Shown piece by piece: positions 61,372 to 64,000 of a stretch of 64,000 nt of DNA (the first letter of the stretch is position 1; every line of letters starts with the position of its first letter). This DNA comes from an uncultured Sulfolobales archaeon (GTDB lineage: Archaea; Thermoproteota; Thermoprotei_A; Sulfolobales; Acidilobaceae). Location of the stretch: NCBI GenBank assembly GCA_937921695.1, contig CAKZTZ010000024.1:1-64000 (forward strand), read 5' to 3'. A model generated the notes under the pieces. The model worked only from the letters and a program-made list of their open reading frames with translations. It searched no databases and had not been told where the DNA came from. Made by a program: the position numbers and the translations under genes.

Positions 61372-61785
61372 CTATTCCCTTATCCCTTTATACCTTACTC
61401 TTGTTACTTTTATCTTATATCTTGTTTTTAGGATTTTCTGGATTGCGTAGTCGTCTGTGGCTACTGTTATGTTTATGTTTTGGTCTTTTAGTTGGAGTGC
61501 TAGGGCTATTATTGTTTTGTCTGTTTCGCTTAATCTAGTTTTTTCCAGGGTTTCTTCGACTTTACCTATGTACTCAGTCTTCGGGTCTACTATTTCTATT
61601 CTCCCAGACTCTAATAGCCTCTCTAGCCTCTCCCTGCTTTCCGCATCTTTTACCTCCTCTATTACTCTTGTTGTTGTGTAGCATTTGACTGGAGTCATTA
61701 GTGGTAGGCCTGCTATTATGGCTCCCGTGTCTAGTATTAGGGCTTCTCTACCAGTATGTGAGTATTCTCGTGTGGAGGCGTTCAT
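61372..61785 (-). CDS. PIN domain protein (Nob1-like PIN, no Zn ribbon)
   Basis: LILDTGAIIAGLPLM...TTRVIEEVKD...LSETDKTIIALALQLKDQNINITVATDDYAIQKI. Confidence 0.87.
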   Translation of the reverse strand: MNASTREYSHTGREALILDTGAIIAGLPLMTPVKCYTTTRVIEEVKDAESRERLERLLESGRIEIVDPKTEYIGKVEETLEKTRLSETDKTIIALALQLKDQNINITVATDDYAIQKILKTRYKIKVTRVRYKGIRE

Positions 61786-62590
61786 AGAAGTTCTCCCACC
61801 ACCTGAACCTTGCTATTCTAGCTTTGGAGGCACACCTCTTAACGGCTACCACGCTGCCCGGCGTAGCTTCCCCGAAGACTTCACCATCTAGGCTTAAGTA
61901 GGCTTCATTACTTTGGGGAGATAATGTCACCTCTACTAGGGAGTCGCCCGGCGCAACCACAGGCCTCATGTGTAGCTGCACTGGATTCAGGGGGGTTATA
62001 ATCATAATGTCGAGCCTTGGATCCACTATGGGGCCCCCGGCGCTTAAACTATAGGCAGTACTACCTAGTGTAGTCGACACTATTACCCCGTCCCCGTCTA
62101 CTCTCATAGCGTCATATCCGTCTATAGAAACGCTCAGCCTAATCATCCTCGCCATCTTAGATACTATTACAGCATCGTTGAGCACGCAAGCTATAATATT
62201 ACCGTTCAAGTAAACGCCCTGCTTAGGGTACTCTACGACCTTATAGTCCCCCCTAATGAAATCCCTAACCCTCTCTTCAACCTCGTACCTTTCAACGTCA
62301 AGGAGGAAGCCCCTCTTCCCTGCCCTCACAGCCATTATAATGGGGCTCTTATCGCCCAGCCTTAAAACAGCCCTTAAGAGGGTCCCATCACCCCCCACAA
62401 CTATAAGCTTCCCTGGGACCTCTCCTGAAAGGCTGAATTTAGGGTATCCTGAGAGGCTCTCATAGTCTACGCTAGACTCGACAAATATTTTAACATCGAG
62501 CTCCTCCAAAACCTTAACAGCCCTGATTGCAGCCTCCTCAGCCCAGACACTTCCACGTTTAACCACTAGCCCTACAGCCTCGCCCGACAC
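61748..62590 (-). CDS. nadK: NAD kinase
   Basis: LIVVGGDGTLLRAVLR; VDGDGVIVSTTLGSTAYSLSAGGPIVDP; ITPLNPVQLHMRPVV. Confidence 0.95.
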   Translation of the reverse strand: MSGEAVGLVVKRGSVWAEEAAIRAVKVLEELDVKIFVESSVDYESLSGYPKFSLSGEVPGKLIVVGGDGTLLRAVLRLGDKSPIIMAVRAGKRGFLLDVERYEVEERVRDFIRGDYKVVEYPKQGVYLNGNIIACVLNDAVIVSKMARMIRLSVSIDGYDAMRVDGDGVIVSTTLGSTAYSLSAGGPIVDPRLDIMIITPLNPVQLHMRPVVAPGDSLVEVTLSPQSNEAYLSLDGEVFGEATPGSVVAVKRCASKARIARFRWWENFYERLHTRILTYW

Positions 62591-62644
62591 TGGGGATCCT
62601 CCAGTTATTATTCGAACGTGTTAAAGTAAAATAACGTTACTAGT

Positions 62645-63088
62645 CTAAGCCAAACGGTAAACCATGAGGGTAACATTGAGCTCTAAACCCTTGGAGAGCC
62701 TAGAAACAAGATCCCTCCTAAGATCTAAAGCAGACTTTGAAGCCCTAACCATCACAGTCTCAGGACCCACATAGGAAGACCTCCTAAAAACCATCCTAAC
62801 AGGGTCGCTCATAGATAAAAGCGGAGACCCCCAACCAACAACAGAGTCGCAAACACCGCCCGAACATAGAACAGCTACTATGACGGAGTCATCACTACTG
62901 GCAGCCTCAATAAACCACCTAGGAATATCAGCAGCCGCAGCCTCACTCTTAACACCAATAATACAGTCACCCCTAGGGGTCAAGAAATCCTCCCTAGTAA
63001 TCTCAAAAGTCCCCCTATGAGTAGCCCTAACATTAACATGACCCCAAGCCCTAAAACTAAAACCCCTAACAGGAACCTCCACAACCAA
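62645..63088 (-). CDS. DUF371 family protein
   Basis: FSFRAWGHVNVRATHRGTFEITREDFLTPRGDCIIGVKSE. Confidence 0.85.
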   Translation of the reverse strand: MVVEVPVRGFSFRAWGHVNVRATHRGTFEITREDFLTPRGDCIIGVKSEAAAADIPRWFIEAASSDDSVIVAVLCSGGVCDSVVGWGSPLLSMSDPVRMVFRRSSYVGPETVMVRASKSALDLRRDLVSRLSKGLELNVTLMVYRLA

Positions 63089-63644
63089 CCCCGAGAAACC
63101 AAAAGAACACTATGCAAACAAACCCTAAAACCAGTATCCGATAGCAGGGTTTCAAGGTTATCCGCTACTCAGGTTTATGATGCTTGTGCGTGCGTCTCCG
63201 TATAACAACTCATAAACACGGGGTAAATCCCTCACCTTTGTGTCCTCGCAGTATTAGCCTTAAGCTTTGGCATACAACTATTTGCCCCGTTATAAGTTAT
63301 TTGCCTGAAAGCTTAGCAGTCTTTTGTACTTGAGCATCCCAGGCTCTTTTCGCAAGTGTTCTCTCATGTTTTACAGTTAGGAGTAGCAACAGTTAGTGTA
63401 GAAATCCGCCTTGATCCAAGTGGAACCCTGCCTGCATGAGTTTATTCACCCTAGATTTGCAGAGATTAACGGTTAAGCCCACTTTATGCTATAAAGATCT
63501 TAGCGGATTAGCTTCACAGTTTCCGGGGATTTATGCAAAGCTATGCCTATGTTCTAACTTAGCACTGAAGACGCGGAGACATTCCGGGTTAATCCTCTAT
63601 CTTATAGATGCTTATCTGAATGTATAGTTGCGGAGACCGGGTTT

Positions 63645-63662
63645 ATTCGGCGAATGCCGAAT
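63645..63662. promoter_or_regulatory. Inverted repeat ATTCGGC-GAAT-GCCGAAT upstream of AOR gene (possible operator)
   Basis: Perfect 7-bp arms, 4-nt centre, in the intergenic region about 120 bp 5' of the AOR start. Confidence 0.3.
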
Positions 63663-63785
63663 TTCTTAAAGAGAAGATTATTACCCTTCCGCTAGATTAT
63701 GTAATGATTAGTCAATGGAGAAATTCGTCTAACAAATATAAGTTCTAGAGTGTGGCCATAATATGTGAATTAGTGAGGTGTAATT

Positions 63786-64000
63786 ATGGGCTATGTGGGT
63801 AAAGTTTTAATAGCCGACCTAACCAGGGGTAAGATCTGGTATGAACCCCTTCCCGACGTTGAGGTTCTGGAGAAGTTTGTCGGCGGTAAGGGCTTGGGTT
63901 TGTGGTACTTTTATAAGTACCTCCGTGAGGCTTTGAAACGTCATGAGAGCATATCGCCCTTCAATTCACACAACCCGCTGATATTCATGACGGGGCCTCT
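63786..64000 (+). CDS. Aldehyde:ferredoxin oxidoreductase family protein (N-terminal part, truncated by window end)
   Basis: MGYVGKVLIADLTRGKIWYEPLPDVEVLEKFVGGKGLGLWYFYKYLRE...NPLIFMTGP. Confidence 0.92.
   Translation, partial: MGYVGKVLIADLTRGKIWYEPLPDVEVLEKFVGGKGLGLWYFYKYLREALKRHESISPFNSHNPLIFMTGP

Noticed and set aside
63298-63372. Minus-strand KHERTLAKRAWDAQVQKTAKLSGK fragment resembling an antitoxin tail
   Set aside because: Very short, no start or toxin partner; similarity is impressionistic.

Overview
This 64 kb window is gene-dense archaeal chromosome. Reverse gyrase, KEOPS genes, archaeal ribosomal proteins and an intron-bearing tRNA point to a hyperthermophilic Thermoproteota (Crenarchaeota)-like host; that assignment is inference. 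It holds a conserved information-processing block (S6e, aIF2-gamma, PIN, Rpo7, Spt4, DPCK, S24e, S27ae, Kae1, Bud32, RdgB), the infB/ndk/L24e/S28e neighbourhood in an unusual orientation, IleRS, LeuRS, DNA ligase, an RNase P protein, three ABC transporter systems (BMP/nucleoside, Liv, ABC-2), several metabolic enzymes and 3 tRNA genes. I saw no CRISPR array, prophage or intact IS element. The strongest non-routine observations are: (1) an unannotated, heavily frameshifted beta-class DNA methyltransferase pseudogene next to tRNA-Ser; (2) a translationally coupled SerK / OsmC-like / O-phosphoserine-sulfhydrylase-like operon, a candidate cysteine biosynthesis module with an unexplained middle gene; (3) a flipped L24e-NDK unit within a conserved operon order; (4) a JAMM-motif protein with an unfamiliar N-terminus; (5) a solo Cas4-like nuclease behind ileS. 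I did not find a clear, large novel defence or mobile system. All family calls come from reading motifs, without database searches.
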